Shown here: piece by piece, positions 48,705 through 59,147 of the stretch
Position numbering within the stretch: the first letter of the stretch is position 1
Layout of the letters: each line of letters starts with the position of its first letter
NCBI GenBank assembly: GCA_013001295.1
Contig: JABDMW010000022.1
Coordinates: 62,001 to 126,000 of the forward strand
Origin: Hyphomonadaceae bacterium
Lineage (GTDB): Bacteria; Pseudomonadota; Alphaproteobacteria; Caulobacterales; Maricaulaceae
DNA length: 64,000 nt
Direction of reading: 5' to 3'
Position numbers and translations under genes: made by a program
Notes under the pieces: generated by a model
Database searches by the model: none
What the model was told of the DNA's origin: nothing
Seen by the model: the letters and a program-made list of their open reading frames with translations, nothing else

Positions 48705-50189
48705 GTGAAGATTAGTTTTATTTCCCCCGATATCGGCAAAGGCCAAGCAAACGCGATCGCAGCGCTACCCGTCTTCAAAAAAGCCGGTTTAAAGAATGCG
48801 GCAGCAGCTTATGACAAGATATCTGGCAAACAAATCAGTGCTGCTGTTAAAGCGGCAAAATTTGACGGGAGTGCCGGTAAAGGCTTCTCAGTTCTCGGCC
48901 CCAAGGGGACATCGACCGACCGCCTTTATATTGCCGGTTGCGGTGAGCGCGATAAATTCGACGCGGAGATTTTTGGCGCTAAAATGGCCAAAGCGGTGCT
49001 GATGAACAATGAACCAACCCTCATTCTACATATGGACGGTTTTGATTGCACACCTGTCGATGCCGCCAGAGCCGCACTGGGTGCCGTGCTTGCGTCATAT
49101 CGGTTTGATAACTACCGGACTAAATTGGCCAAGGATAAAAAGCCTACGCTAAAAGCCGTAAAAGTCGCGATCGAAAATCCAGCCAAAGCTCGCGCTGCCT
49201 ATAACAATTTTTATGGTCCCGTGGGTGAGGGTACATTGCTTGCCCGTGATCTCGTCAATGAACCAGCGAACAAGTTATATCCAAAATCCTATGCGGCGCG
49301 GATCAAGAAAATGGAAAAACTGGGGCTCAAAATTGAAGTCCTCGGTGAAAAGCGCATGACGACCCTTGGCATGAATGCCTTGGTCGGTGTTGGATTGGGT
49401 TCAGAGCGTGAGTCACAACTCGTCATCATGAAGTGGGATGGCGGCAAAAAAGGCGATAAACCTGTCTGCCTCGTCGGCAAAGGAGTAACTTTTGATACCG
49501 GTGGTATTTCATTAAAGCCCGGAAATGGCATGTGGGACATGAAAGGCGATATGGGCGGTTCAGCAGCCGTCGTCGGCGCGATGCACGCCATCGCTTCACG
49601 TAAAGCCAAAGCCAACGTCATTGGTATTGTCGGTCTTGTCGAGAATATGCCGGACGGCAAAGCGCAAAACCCCGGCGATATTGTGACGTCAATGTCAGGG
49701 CAAACCATTGAAGTTCAAAACACGGACGCGGAAGGCCGGCTCGTCCTGTGTGACGCGCTGTTTTACGCCAATAAACGCTTCAAGCCGAAGGCCATGGTCA
49801 ACCTGGCGACACTTACCGGCGCTATTCTGGTGTCACTGGGACATGAGCATGCCGGCGTATTCTCAAATTCTGACGAGATCGCAGAGCAGTTGGCGAAAGC
49901 TTCAGACAATTCAACCGAGAAAACCTGGCGACTGCCGCTTGGCGATGCTTATGACAAGCTGTTGGATAGCCCAAATGCCGACATGAAAAATATCGGTGGC
50001 CGATTGGCCGGCTCTATTACCGCCGCGCAATTCCTGCAACGTTTTGTCGGCAAAACACCTTGGGCGCATATCGATATTGCCGGAACAGCCTGGAAGGGCA
50101 AAAGCGGCGATGTTCGCGAGCCGTCTTGGGCAACCGGGTTTGGTGCCCGGCTCATGAACCGTTGGGTTGCTGACAATCACGAAGGTTAA
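48705..50189 (+). CDS. pepA: Leucyl aminopeptidase PepA
   Basis: VGKGVTFDTGGISLKPGNGMWDMKGDMGG, NTDAEGRLVLCDAL. Probable GTG start at 48705 preceded by TTGGAGACGTTC; track start is 48693. Confidence 0.95.
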   Translation: MKISFISPDIGKGQANAIAALPVFKKAGLKNAAAAYDKISGKQISAAVKAAKFDGSAGKGFSVLGPKGTSTDRLYIAGCGERDKFDAEIFGAKMAKAVLMNNEPTLILHMDGFDCTPVDAARAALGAVLASYRFDNYRTKLAKDKKPTLKAVKVAIENPAKARAAYNNFYGPVGEGTLLARDLVNEPANKLYPKSYAARIKKMEKLGLKIEVLGEKRMTTLGMNALVGVGLGSERESQLVIMKWDGGKKGDKPVCLVGKGVTFDTGGISLKPGNGMWDMKGDMGGSAAVVGAMHAIASRKAKANVIGIVGLVENMPDGKAQNPGDIVTSMSGQTIEVQNTDAEGRLVLCDALFYANKRFKPKAMVNLATLTGAILVSLGHEHAGVFSNSDEIAEQLAKASDNSTEKTWRLPLGDAYDKLLDSPNADMKNIGGRLAGSITAAQFLQRFVGKTPWAHIDIAGTAWKGKSGDVREPSWATGFGARLMNRWVADNHEG

Positions 50190-50197
50190 GATCTTAC

Positions 50198-50665
50198 ATG
50201 GTTGAGCATTGGTTTTATCATATGCAGCAAAGCCCGCTGGAGCAGGTTCTGCCGGATATCTTAGAAAAAACCTATGCCAAAGGGTGGAAAACCGCCGTTA
50301 AAATCGGAGATTTAAACGGCGACCCCTTGTCTGAACTCAAACGGCTGGATGAATTTCTCTGGGTCTATCGCAAGGACAGTTTCCTGCCCCATGGGCGCGA
50401 AGACGAGCCGTTGGCTGATCAACAGGCGATCAGTTTGAGCACAGATCGTGATAGCGCGATCGGGTCAGACGTCGTGGTTCTGGTCGGCGGCGCCGAGATT
50501 TCCGATGTATCTGGGGCCGTCCGATGTATCACCTTACTTGATGGGGCTAACGAGCAAGATCGTCAAATCGCACGTGCGCGCTGGAAAAAAGCGAAAGACG
50601 ACGGTCTGAAAACCGCATATTGGAAGCAAAACGATCATGGGAAATGGATTCAACCGGATTTGTAA
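50198..50665 (+). CDS. holC: DNA polymerase III chi subunit HolC
   Basis: HWFYHMQQSPLEQVLPDILEKTYAKGWKTAVKI; LDEFLWVYRKDSFLPHGRE; downstream of pepA. Confidence 0.9.
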   Translation: MVEHWFYHMQQSPLEQVLPDILEKTYAKGWKTAVKIGDLNGDPLSELKRLDEFLWVYRKDSFLPHGREDEPLADQQAISLSTDRDSAIGSDVVVLVGGAEISDVSGAVRCITLLDGANEQDRQIARARWKKAKDDGLKTAYWKQNDHGKWIQPDL

Positions 50666-50704
50666 GCTGTGTTAGACTCAATTGATTCGGAATGAAGGTT
50701 GGCT

Positions 50705-51211
50705 ATGACCCGCCACTGTGTGGTTTTAGGAATAATGTTGGTGCTTTCGGCGTGCGCAAACGCAGGCGGGAGTGCGCCGCCGCAATACCGGGGCGCGCAA
50801 CAAGCCCAGCCTATGCAACCTATGCAACCCTCACAATATGGCCAATATCAACAACCGGTATTCATGCAACCTGAGCCGACCCAACGGATACCACGCGACG
50901 ATCTGTGTCGCTCCCGGCTATATTTAGGGCTGATCGGTCAACATGAGGGCAGCGTCGTTTTCTCGTCTTTGCCGGGCCGTACCCGCGTCGTCAAACCAGC
51001 GGAAACGGAAGAGGGCGGCGACGGTTTTTTGCAAGATATGCAGCCTGATCCACCATTTGTAGAAATTCGAGAATATTTGGCAGGGCAAATTCTATACGCG
51101 CCAGCAATCAGGGCTGTGCGGTTAGGCGATGCGTTGGGCCCCATTGAGCGCGACAGACTAACGGTTGAGCTTGATCGAAACGGCTATGTCGCGGCATTGA
51201 GCTGTCGATAG
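50705..51211 (+). CDS. Hypothetical lipoprotein
   Basis: Signal peptide with lipobox LVLSACAN; PQPMQPMQPSQYGQYQQP low-complexity segment. Confidence 0.6.
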   Translation: MTRHCVVLGIMLVLSACANAGGSAPPQYRGAQQAQPMQPMQPSQYGQYQQPVFMQPEPTQRIPRDDLCRSRLYLGLIGQHEGSVVFSSLPGRTRVVKPAETEEGGDGFLQDMQPDPPFVEIREYLAGQILYAPAIRAVRLGDALGPIERDRLTVELDRNGYVAALSCR

Positions 51212-51213
51212 GG

Positions 51214-53088
51214 TTACCCAGCTTTTGCTGATTCATAGGCGTCGCTGGCTTCGAGCCAATTTTCTTCGAGTTTTTCGATTTCGGCTAAGGTCTTCCCACG
51301 TTTTTTGCCAATTTGTGCTGCTTTTTCTGGGGCTTCCGTGAATAAGTTTGGGACTTCGAGTTCCCGGTCGAATTTGGCAACACGGTCTTTTAACTGCTCA
51401 ATGCGCTGTTCGATCTGACGGACTTTCTTTTTTAAGGGGGCGATGGCTTCGCGGGCCTGAGCCGCGGCCCGGCGGATGTCTGCTTTGCTGGTTTTATCCG
51501 ACTTTTTCTTGCCGGCTGTTTTTAAATTTTCCAGCTGTTGCTTGCGATAATCGATCAGCGTGCCGTCATATCCAGCAATACCGCCATGCTCGACCACCCA
51601 AAGACTATCAACGACGCTTTCGAGAATATTCCGGTCATGAGATATTATCAGAACCGCGCCTTCATAATCATTAAGCGCTTTGATCAATTCTGCGCGGCTG
51701 TCCATATCCAAATGGTTCGTCGGTTCGTCAAGCACCAGAAGATGCGGGGCATCAAAACTGATTAATGAGAATAAGAGCCGGGCTTTTTCACCGCCGGACA
51801 AATCACGGGCAGGGGTTTCGGCGTTCTTGATGCCCAATCCGAAACGCGCGAGACGGGCCCGGCGTTGAGCCTCTGTGGCGTCTGGCATCAATTCCCGAAC
51901 ATGATCATACGGGCTGTGATTGAGGTTGAGAGCGTCAATTTCGTGTTGGGCGAAATAACCGATCCTAAGCTTTTTATGACGGCGTACGTGTCCGCTTTGA
52001 GGAATGAGCTCGCCCATAACCGCCTTGGCAAATGTCGATTTCCCTTCACCGTTTCGGCCCAAAATGCCGATCCTGTCATCGGTATCGATCCGCAAATCGA
52101 GGTTCCTCAATACACTTTCGCCGTCAATATAGCCGAGGGATACCTGGTCAAACCGGACAATCGGCGGGCTCAGGGCTTTTTCCGGGCTTGGCAGATCAAT
52201 TGGCGGGATCGGGTCATTGATAATTGTCGCCACCGGTTTCATCTTCTCCAGCCGTTTGACCCGCGATTGAGCTTGTTTGGCTTTAGAGGCCTTGGCTTTG
52301 AATCGATTGACGAAGCTTTCCAAATGGCGGCGTTCCGCTTCCTGCTTGTCCCGCATCGACATGGACAGGCGCTGTTGTTCGCGCAATTGTCGCTCAAAAT
52401 TGTCGTAGTCGCCCGTATACGAGAACAATTTTCCTTGGCGCAGGTGAGCAATATGGGTCACGGCCGCGTTGAGGAAGTCCCGGTCATGAGAGATGATGAA
52501 AGCGGTGCCGGGATAAACCTTGATGTGGGCTTCCAGCCACACGGCACCTTCCACATCGAGATAATTGGTTGGCTCATCGAGCAAGAGAAGATCCGGTTCA
52601 GCAAACAACATAGCGGCGAGGGCAACCCGCATGCGCCACCCACCCGAAAACTCGCTACACGGTTTTTGTTGATCTTCCGGTGTGAATCCCAGACCTGACA
52701 GAATTGTGCCGGCCCGCGCTTCGGCTGTATACGCGTCAATATCGCCTAATCTGACGTGTATTTCTGCAATCCGGTTTGGATCGGTCGCGGTTTCAGCTTC
52801 TGCGAGCAGGGCGGTGAGCTCTTTATTCGCGGATATAACAGTTTCCATCAGGCTTTCGGGGCCAGACGGGACTTCCTGGTCCACGGCGCCCAAACGCGCG
52901 CCTTTACGTAGGTTCACCGAACCATCATCAGGGCTGAGAGTGCCTTTAATGAGGTTAAACAGTGTTGATTTGCCCGTGCCGTTTCGTCCGACAAGACCGA
53001 CTTTAGAGCCTTTCAGCACCGCTAACGTCGCTTGCTCGAACAAGGGGCGGCCTTCTATGCGGAATGTGAGGTCATTAATATGGAGCAT
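51214..53088 (-). CDS. ABC-F family ATP-binding protein
   Basis: Two ABC domains: GLVGRNGTGKSTLFNLI / FSGGWRMRVALAAML / LLLDEPTNYLD and GILGRNGEGKSTFAKAV / LSGGEKARLLFSL / LVLDEPTNHLDMDS. Confidence 0.93.
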   Translation of the reverse strand: MLHINDLTFRIEGRPLFEQATLAVLKGSKVGLVGRNGTGKSTLFNLIKGTLSPDDGSVNLRKGARLGAVDQEVPSGPESLMETVISANKELTALLAEAETATDPNRIAEIHVRLGDIDAYTAEARAGTILSGLGFTPEDQQKPCSEFSGGWRMRVALAAMLFAEPDLLLLDEPTNYLDVEGAVWLEAHIKVYPGTAFIISHDRDFLNAAVTHIAHLRQGKLFSYTGDYDNFERQLREQQRLSMSMRDKQEAERRHLESFVNRFKAKASKAKQAQSRVKRLEKMKPVATIINDPIPPIDLPSPEKALSPPIVRFDQVSLGYIDGESVLRNLDLRIDTDDRIGILGRNGEGKSTFAKAVMGELIPQSGHVRRHKKLRIGYFAQHEIDALNLNHSPYDHVRELMPDATEAQRRARLARFGLGIKNAETPARDLSGGEKARLLFSLISFDAPHLLVLDEPTNHLDMDSRAELIKALNDYEGAVLIISHDRNILESVVDSLWVVEHGGIAGYDGTLIDYRKQQLENLKTAGKKKSDKTSKADIRRAAAQAREAIAPLKKKVRQIEQRIEQLKDRVAKFDRELEVPNLFTEAPEKAAQIGKKRGKTLAEIEKLEENWLEASDAYESAKAG

Positions 53089-53187
53089 AAAAACTACAGC
53101 TTTGGGAAAATCATCGCTTCACAGATCGAAACATGCCCGTTATAGAGCGCAGGCACAGGAATTCAATCAATCATTAAGGAGGGCCAC

Positions 53188-53610
53188 ATGGCCATTCAAC
53201 GCACATTTTCAATCATCAAACCAGATGCCACGAAACGTAATCTAACGGGTAAAATCAACGCCAAAATCGAAGAGGCCGGTCTGCGCATTATCGCCCAAAA
53301 ACGCATTCGCTTGAGCGAAGAGCAAGCCAAAGGCTTCTACGCTGTTCATGCGGAACGCCCATTCTACAACGATCTTGTCGAATTCATGATGTCAGGTCCT
53401 GTTGTCGTTCAAGCCCTTGAAGGCGAAGACGCAATTGCCCGATACCGCGAAGTTATGGGTGCGACGAACCCGACTGAGGCTGAACCCGGAACAATCCGCG
53501 CGGAATTTGCGGAAAGCATTGAAGCAAATAGCGTTCACGGTTCTGATGCTCCAGAAACAGCTGCAGAAGAAATTCCGTTCTTCTTTTCAGACGAAGAAAT
53601 TGTCGGATGA
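53188..53610 (+). CDS. ndk: Nucleoside diphosphate kinase
   Basis: [17 protein letters not shown], ...[42 protein letters not shown] (NxxHGSD active site). Confidence 0.97.
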   Translation: MAIQRTFSIIKPDATKRNLTGKINAKIEEAGLRIIAQKRIRLSEEQAKGFYAVHAERPFYNDLVEFMMSGPVVVQALEGEDAIARYREVMGATNPTEAEPGTIRAEFAESIEANSVHGSDAPETAAEEIPFFFSDEEIVG

Positions 53611-53631
53611 AAACTGACTAAAATACCATTG

Positions 53632-53661
53632 AAAAAGCCGGGTCACTGACCCGGCTTTTTT
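53632..53661. terminator. Bidirectional Rho-independent terminator between ndk and the Tad-like cluster
   Basis: AAAAAGCCGGGTCA-C-TGACCCGGCTTTTTT; nearly symmetrical, lies between convergent genes. Confidence 0.9.
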
Positions 53662-53689
53662 GTGCTGTTCTTGTCTGCGGAACTGATGA

Positions 53690-54088
53690 TTACCGTTGCA
53701 GAATTATTTCAGTTCCAAGGGTTCTGCTTACAGAAATTCCGTCTGTAAACGGAATGTCGAGACTATAGTTGAACGCTGCGTTCAACTGAGCGTAATCCGA
53801 CCCGAATTGGTTCACAAATGTGGTGGTCAAAACGATACTTGCATTTTGTGACTGATGGATGGCGGCATTTGCGGTTGATTCCACTTCGGCGTCAGTCGGA
53901 TTATTCAAAATCAAAATTTCCCGTGCTGCATCTTCCAGAGAATTTTGCGTCATCGAAAGTTCATAAAACGCCAAAGACACTTGTAAAATTCCAAATAAAA
54001 ATACCGCGACCAAAGGTAATACCAATGCCGTTTCGACAGCAGTAGCGCCTTCTTTGTTTTTGCCAAATTTTTTAAGGAAGTTTTGCAT
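53690..54088 (-). CDS. TadE-like pilus assembly protein
   Basis: NKEGATAVETALVLPLVAVFLFGILQVSLAFYE, TadE-type N-terminus. Confidence 0.8.
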   Translation of the reverse strand: MQNFLKKFGKNKEGATAVETALVLPLVAVFLFGILQVSLAFYELSMTQNSLEDAAREILILNNPTDAEVESTANAAIHQSQNASIVLTTTFVNQFGSDYAQLNAAFNYSLDIPFTDGISVSRTLGTEIILQR

Positions 54089-54112
54089 AATATCTTTGCA
54101 GTTTGATAAGTG

Positions 54113-54673
54113 TTACCGAACGCGGACAGAGACCTCTTTGTAAAGGGGATAATCTTTGTACAAACCCTGTGATGTATGTGTAATGCTCATATTTACGAGA
54201 ACGCGCTCGTTTGATGAGTCTGAGCAAGAGGCGCTACATTGATCCATTGTTTCCAACGTTACATTGCGTAGAGAATATGGTCGTTCCTCAGACGTGGTTT
54301 CTGTGCCAGTTTCCGTGTTTGTCTGTTCTCCGGTGCTTTCGCCATTACCGTCACCAGAAGGAATAGCGTTTTCATTGGGGCAGGCACATGATGTGGCGAT
54401 TGTAATGTTTTGCATATCCAAATTGCCATTGTAAGCGGCGACAATTGAGCCCTTTAAATCAGCTTCGACTTGTCCGCCATTCAGCAGGTATTGCGTTCCC
54501 GACCGCGAAGCCGAAGTCAGGCTTTGACCCGAGTTCACGGCGATACCGACATCAACCGTCGCCAATGTCAACGGGATGAGAATAAGCGGCAGGATGATTG
54601 ATGTCTCAATCGCGACCGAGCCGTCTTGGTCCTTACGAAATTTATATGCTAATTTTTTCAATAGGTTAGTCAT
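54113..54673 (-). CDS. TadE/TadF-like pilus assembly protein
   Basis: KDQDGSVAIETSIILPLILIPLTLATVDVGIAV. Confidence 0.75.
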   Translation of the reverse strand: MTNLLKKLAYKFRKDQDGSVAIETSIILPLILIPLTLATVDVGIAVNSGQSLTSASRSGTQYLLNGGQVEADLKGSIVAAYNGNLDMQNITIATSCACPNENAIPSGDGNGESTGEQTNTETGTETTSEERPYSLRNVTLETMDQCSASCSDSSNERVLVNMSITHTSQGLYKDYPLYKEVSVRVR

Positions 54674-54676
54674 AAT

Positions 54677-55939
54677 TTACTCCACTATGAAAGTGCCTTT
54701 TTGGTTTGGTGCAACGATACCGAAAGCGGCTTCGCATCCATTCGAGGACATTGTTGACCCCCCAGTCATATTGATTGTGTCGGCGATAATTAACGTACAG
54801 TCACTGACGGACGCAGTATTACCTGAAAATTGTACATCCTGATTGGGATAATAGATGGCGCCCCCGATCGATGTTCCAGAACTTCCGTTAAACGTTGTTG
54901 TCACATTGTCTGGCTGCGTTAACGGGTCACTGAATATAGCCAGGCCAGCATACGCTCCGCTGGTTTGGGCTTCGATATTGATTTGATCATTGCCATTGAT
55001 GTTTTCCAGACGGGAATCATTGATCAGAATCAGCGTAACACCAGTCCCATTCAAAGTTCCGGTGCCCCCCTGGAAGCTCAAGTCCATATTATCGAAAATA
55101 TAGGTACCCGACGCTAAATTATAGACGGTGTTAATTGTGATATCATCACAATAGCGACCTGGAACCATATCCTTTGTGCTGCCTGGGCCATTGGTAGGCT
55201 CTAAGCAAGGGTTATCCCACGTTGCATCCGGGTGTGAGGCAGAGGTCGGTGCAACAACGTCGGCAAACGGATCGTCTACGCGCACCGAGTTTGATTGATT
55301 CATGCTGCAGGATGTCGTTGCGTTACCCTCGCCATCAATACCACCGGCAGAATAAATACAATCGGCGACCAATGTTGTGTTGTTACCGATGTCGACAGCG
55401 CCGTTGTGTGAAGAATTAGACCCGACTGAGCAGCCATCGAAATCGATCGTCGTGTTTCCGCTTGTCTGGAACGCATTGTTGGCAGTTGTGCTTAATGAGA
55501 GGGCACATAATTCCGCGTCTTTCAAAACAGCCGCGACAGCGCGAACGCGGTACTGAATGGCATCATCGCTTACAATCCCGCTGAAAAACTTAAGGCCTTG
55601 TTGAACGAGGATGACTTCAACTGCGTCTTGACCAGCATAGGCTCCGTTCAATGGAGGTGAATTGACTTCAATTGTTCCTGAATTAAAATCATATTGGTTC
55701 GAAATAGCATGAACCTTCGCCGCTTTAATGGCGTTATCGTTTGAATTTCTTTCGAGTTCTTTCGCGCCAGCATATGCAGACATATCGGCAATCATTTGCA
55801 CATCGGATTTGGATTTCATCCAATATCCCGTTTCAACGCTTGCTGCTACTGCGCCCAACAGCAAAGGGAGAGCGACGGCAAATACAGCCAGCGTTCCACC
55901 TTCTTCATTCGCAATAAGTCTCTTAGACCTGGATATCAT
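54677..55939 (-). CDS. TadG-like protein, copy 1
   Basis: ANEEGGTLAVFAVALPLLLGAVAASVETGYWMKSKSDVQMIADMSAYAGAKEL, TadG-type N-terminus; long Asn/Gly/Thr-rich C-terminal region. Confidence 0.75.
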   Translation of the reverse strand: MISRSKRLIANEEGGTLAVFAVALPLLLGAVAASVETGYWMKSKSDVQMIADMSAYAGAKELERNSNDNAIKAAKVHAISNQYDFNSGTIEVNSPPLNGAYAGQDAVEVILVQQGLKFFSGIVSDDAIQYRVRAVAAVLKDAELCALSLSTTANNAFQTSGNTTIDFDGCSVGSNSSHNGAVDIGNNTTLVADCIYSAGGIDGEGNATTSCSMNQSNSVRVDDPFADVVAPTSASHPDATWDNPCLEPTNGPGSTKDMVPGRYCDDITINTVYNLASGTYIFDNMDLSFQGGTGTLNGTGVTLILINDSRLENINGNDQINIEAQTSGAYAGLAIFSDPLTQPDNVTTTFNGSSGTSIGGAIYYPNQDVQFSGNTASVSDCTLIIADTINMTGGSTMSSNGCEAAFGIVAPNQKGTFIVE

Positions 55940-56052
55940 TCTAAATTCCCCACGATTCTTCTCAGAACTTACGCGAATTCTCCTTACAATTCGGCAATGA
56001 ACGTAGTTAATTTTGAGATAATATTAGTAACAGCGCATTTCATGCGGATCAT

Positions 56053-57357
56053 TTATTGGACAAGGAAAGCGCCCTGATTTATTTTTGGCGGTTTCAATGC
56101 GAAGCTGTTTTCGCACCCCGATGTTGTTAATCCTGAATTACCGGTCAGTTGAATTGTATTTGCAACAACAACAGTGCACGCATTTGCGCCGGTGGTATTT
56201 CCGCTGAATTCAAGATTTTGAGTGGGGAAATAAAGCAATCCCTCAATCGAAGTCGATGATCCACCATTAATTTTAACATCTTCGTCGGCGGTTTGCGTGA
56301 CGGGATCGCTGTAAATGGCGATGCCTTGATACGTGCCGGCAGTTGGCGCCGATATTGTGATATTTGAACCGCCATTAACGTTGCTGAGCGTTGCACCGTT
56401 CATCAAGACGAGCGTGACACCGGTCCCGACCATATTCGACGCCGCGCCAATGAATTTTACATCAATGCCATCGAATATGTAGGTACTGTCGCTATCGAGG
56501 AGTGCTGTACCCTTCAAGTTAATATTTTTGCAATACCGTCCGCCTGACATTGAGACATTATCGTCGCCTGTATCAACTTCCTCTGTGCACGTAGGGTAAT
56601 CATCCAAATTCGGCGCTGCTATATCTTCATATGGGTCTTCAATTTCTCGGGCATTGGTCAGGGGCGTGCCACACGCGAAATTGGCGTTCTCAGCGCCGTA
56701 AACACCACCAACAACACTGAGGCATTCAGCAATTGTTGATGAGCTTCCGCCAAATTCTGCGGCTTCCGCGTGACCCGAGTTTACACCAATTGCACATTTA
56801 TCCAGTGAAACATTCGTGGATCCGGTCGCGGTGAAAGCGCCAGATACCGTTTCGTTAAGAGCCAATACGCAGGCGTCCGATCCTCTAAAAAGCTCAGCAA
56901 CGGCCCTGTTTCTATATGTGATGCGGTTGGCGCCAAATATTTTGCTAAAATACTGATCGCCCTTTTGGGTCATGATGACTTCGATTGCCGTATCATTTGT
57001 ATTGCTACCCGATAAAGGCGGATTGTTGATCGTAATAGTTCCCAGGTCCGGGTCATATCCATTGTGCAAGGCGTCCAGTTCCGCAAGAATTTTTGCTGTA
57101 TCGGAGTCGCTATCGATCAGTTCCATAGCGCCAGCATAGGCAGCCATGTCGACGATAAGTTGTTTGTCGGATTTCGATTTGTACCAATAACCTGCTTCAA
57201 TACTTACGGCCATCGCACCGATCACCATAGGCACAGCTATCGTGAACAACGGAAGTGTCGCACCGCTTTCGTCCAACATAAATTTGTCGAAAAACTTTAT
57301 CGTGACCCCCAGCAGATTTGACGACAAACTATGTCGTAATCTTTGACAAATGAACAA
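56053..57357 (-). CDS. TadG-like protein, copy 2
   Basis: LDESGATLPLFTIAVPMVIGAMAVSIEAGYWYKSKSDKQLIVDMAAYAGAMEL; alignable along its length with the ORF at 54677-55939. Confidence 0.75.
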   Translation of the reverse strand: MFICQRLRHSLSSNLLGVTIKFFDKFMLDESGATLPLFTIAVPMVIGAMAVSIEAGYWYKSKSDKQLIVDMAAYAGAMELIDSDSDTAKILAELDALHNGYDPDLGTITINNPPLSGSNTNDTAIEVIMTQKGDQYFSKIFGANRITYRNRAVAELFRGSDACVLALNETVSGAFTATGSTNVSLDKCAIGVNSGHAEAAEFGGSSSTIAECLSVVGGVYGAENANFACGTPLTNAREIEDPYEDIAAPNLDDYPTCTEEVDTGDDNVSMSGGRYCKNINLKGTALLDSDSTYIFDGIDVKFIGAASNMVGTGVTLVLMNGATLSNVNGGSNITISAPTAGTYQGIAIYSDPVTQTADEDVKINGGSSTSIEGLLYFPTQNLEFSGNTTGANACTVVVANTIQLTGNSGLTTSGCENSFALKPPKINQGAFLVQ

Positions 57358-57389
57358 AGAACGTTGTTGACGAAAGGTAAACGATATCG

Positions 57390-57977
57390 TTATCGGCGGA
57401 GTTCTTGAGCGACCTGCTGTAATACTTTGGGATATAAAATGTGCTCTTGAACGAGAACGCGGGAGGCTAACGTTTCGGGCGTATCGCCTTCCTTCACTGG
57501 AACTGTGGCTTGTCCGATTGTTTCGCCTTCATCCATGCCTTCACTGACATAATGAACGGTACATCCGTGTTCCTTTTCATCTGCATCAAGAGCCCTTTGA
57601 TGCGTTTGTAGCCCCTTGTATTTCGGAAGCAGGGAAGGGTGGATGTTGAGCTGTCTGCCGAGCCAACGATTGACGAAATAAGGTGTCAGCAAGCGCATGA
57701 AACCTGCATTGCATACAAGGTCAACATCGTAATCTCGCAAGGTCTGGTCCAAGACCTTTTCAAAGGACTTTCGCGATTTAAACGCGCGATGATCTATGAC
57801 TTCTACGTCAATATCCAGTTTTTGAGCCTTCGCTATTCCGCCCGCATCTGGATTGTTCGATATTACGACCACAATTTCAGCAGGGAAATCTGGATTTTGC
57901 GCCGCTTTGGCGAGCGCTTCCATGTTCGACCCTCCACCTGAGATCAGAATTCCTGTTTTGACCTTTGGAGGTGTCAT
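57390..57977 (-). CDS. purN: Phosphoribosylglycinamide formyltransferase
   Basis: [72 protein letters not shown]. Confidence 0.95.
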   Translation of the reverse strand: MTPPKVKTGILISGGGSNMEALAKAAQNPDFPAEIVVVISNNPDAGGIAKAQKLDIDVEVIDHRAFKSRKSFEKVLDQTLRDYDVDLVCNAGFMRLLTPYFVNRWLGRQLNIHPSLLPKYKGLQTHQRALDADEKEHGCTVHYVSEGMDEGETIGQATVPVKEGDTPETLASRVLVQEHILYPKVLQQVAQELRR

Positions 57978-59008
57978 GCGTTCTTTAATGATCCGATGAC
58001 AAAGGCGTTTTCACCCGCATTGCTCAACAAGTCCATCAGCTGATCGGCGTCCGCTGCAGCGACGGCCAATACCATGCCAATGCCGCAATTAAATGCACGG
58101 CGCATCTCGTTTTCGTCAATATTCCCGGTCTGCTGTAGCCATTCAAATACCTTCGGGCGTGGCCAAGCTTTAAAATCTATTTCTGGTCTCAACCGGTCAG
58201 GCAGCATGCGGGGGACATTATCGGTAATTCCGCCGCCTGTAATATGGGCCAGTCCTTTGATTTTTCCTGTTTTGATCAAAGGAACGAGGGTTTTAACGTA
58301 AAGACGGGTCGGTGTTAGCAGCGCTTCAGCTAGAGTTTGGTTTGCATCGAAAGGACATTGTGCGTCCCAAGCCAAACCGGAAACTTCAACGACTTTACGG
58401 ATAAGAGAATACCCGTTGGAATGAGGTCCCGAAGAGGACAGACCGATTAAAAAATCTCCCTCCGCCATTTCGTCAGTCAGTGGCAAAAGCGAACCACGTT
58501 CTGCCGCTCCCACGACAAAGCCTGCCAAGTCGAAATCACTGCCTTCGTACATGCCTGGCATTTCAGCCGTTTCACCGCCGATCAAGGCACATCCTGATTG
58601 CTTGCAGCCTTCCGCGATACCGGAAATAACGCTGGCGGCGGATGTCGTATCGAGTTTTCCCGTGGCGTAATAATCGAGAAAAAATAATGGTTCAGCGCCT
58701 TGCGCCAATACATCATTGACACACATGGCGACCAAATCAATTCCCACTGTACCGAGTTGCCCGCTCACAATCGCAATACGAAGCTTTGTGCCGACGCCGT
58801 CTGTACCAGAAATAAGGATGGGATCTGTATACCCGGCGGCCCGAAGGTCGAACGCACCGCCAAACCCGCCAAGGTCCGCACCAGCGCCAGGGCGTTTTGT
58901 ACTTTTCGCGAGGGGTTTGATTATTTCGATCAGAGACTCACCTGCATCGATATCAACGCCGGCATCGGCATAACTTAACGGCTTTTGATCAGGATTGGAT
59001 GTTGTCAT
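57974..59008 (-). CDS. purM: Phosphoribosylformylglycinamidine cyclo-ligase
   Basis: [65 protein letters not shown]. Confidence 0.96.
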   Translation of the reverse strand: MTTSNPDQKPLSYADAGVDIDAGESLIEIIKPLAKSTKRPGAGADLGGFGGAFDLRAAGYTDPILISGTDGVGTKLRIAIVSGQLGTVGIDLVAMCVNDVLAQGAEPLFFLDYYATGKLDTTSAASVISGIAEGCKQSGCALIGGETAEMPGMYEGSDFDLAGFVVGAAERGSLLPLTDEMAEGDFLIGLSSSGPHSNGYSLIRKVVEVSGLAWDAQCPFDANQTLAEALLTPTRLYVKTLVPLIKTGKIKGLAHITGGGITDNVPRMLPDRLRPEIDFKAWPRPKVFEWLQQTGNIDENEMRRAFNCGIGMVLAVAAADADQLMDLLSNAGENAFVIGSLKNA

Positions 59009-59147
59009 GAATCGCTTCCAAAGAATTTACTGCTCAATGCCGCAGATTTTGCTCGAACTCAAGGGCACGTTAACATTATAAGCTGCAAATCGAGCCTTTA
59101 ATTCGCCTTCATTTTCGGTACTATGGCGCAAATCAGTTGAGGTCCTT

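Noticed and set aside
51865-52698. 277-aa plus-strand ORF opposite the ABC-F gene
   Set aside because: Lies wholly antisense to a well-supported ABC-F ATPase; no recognisable domain.
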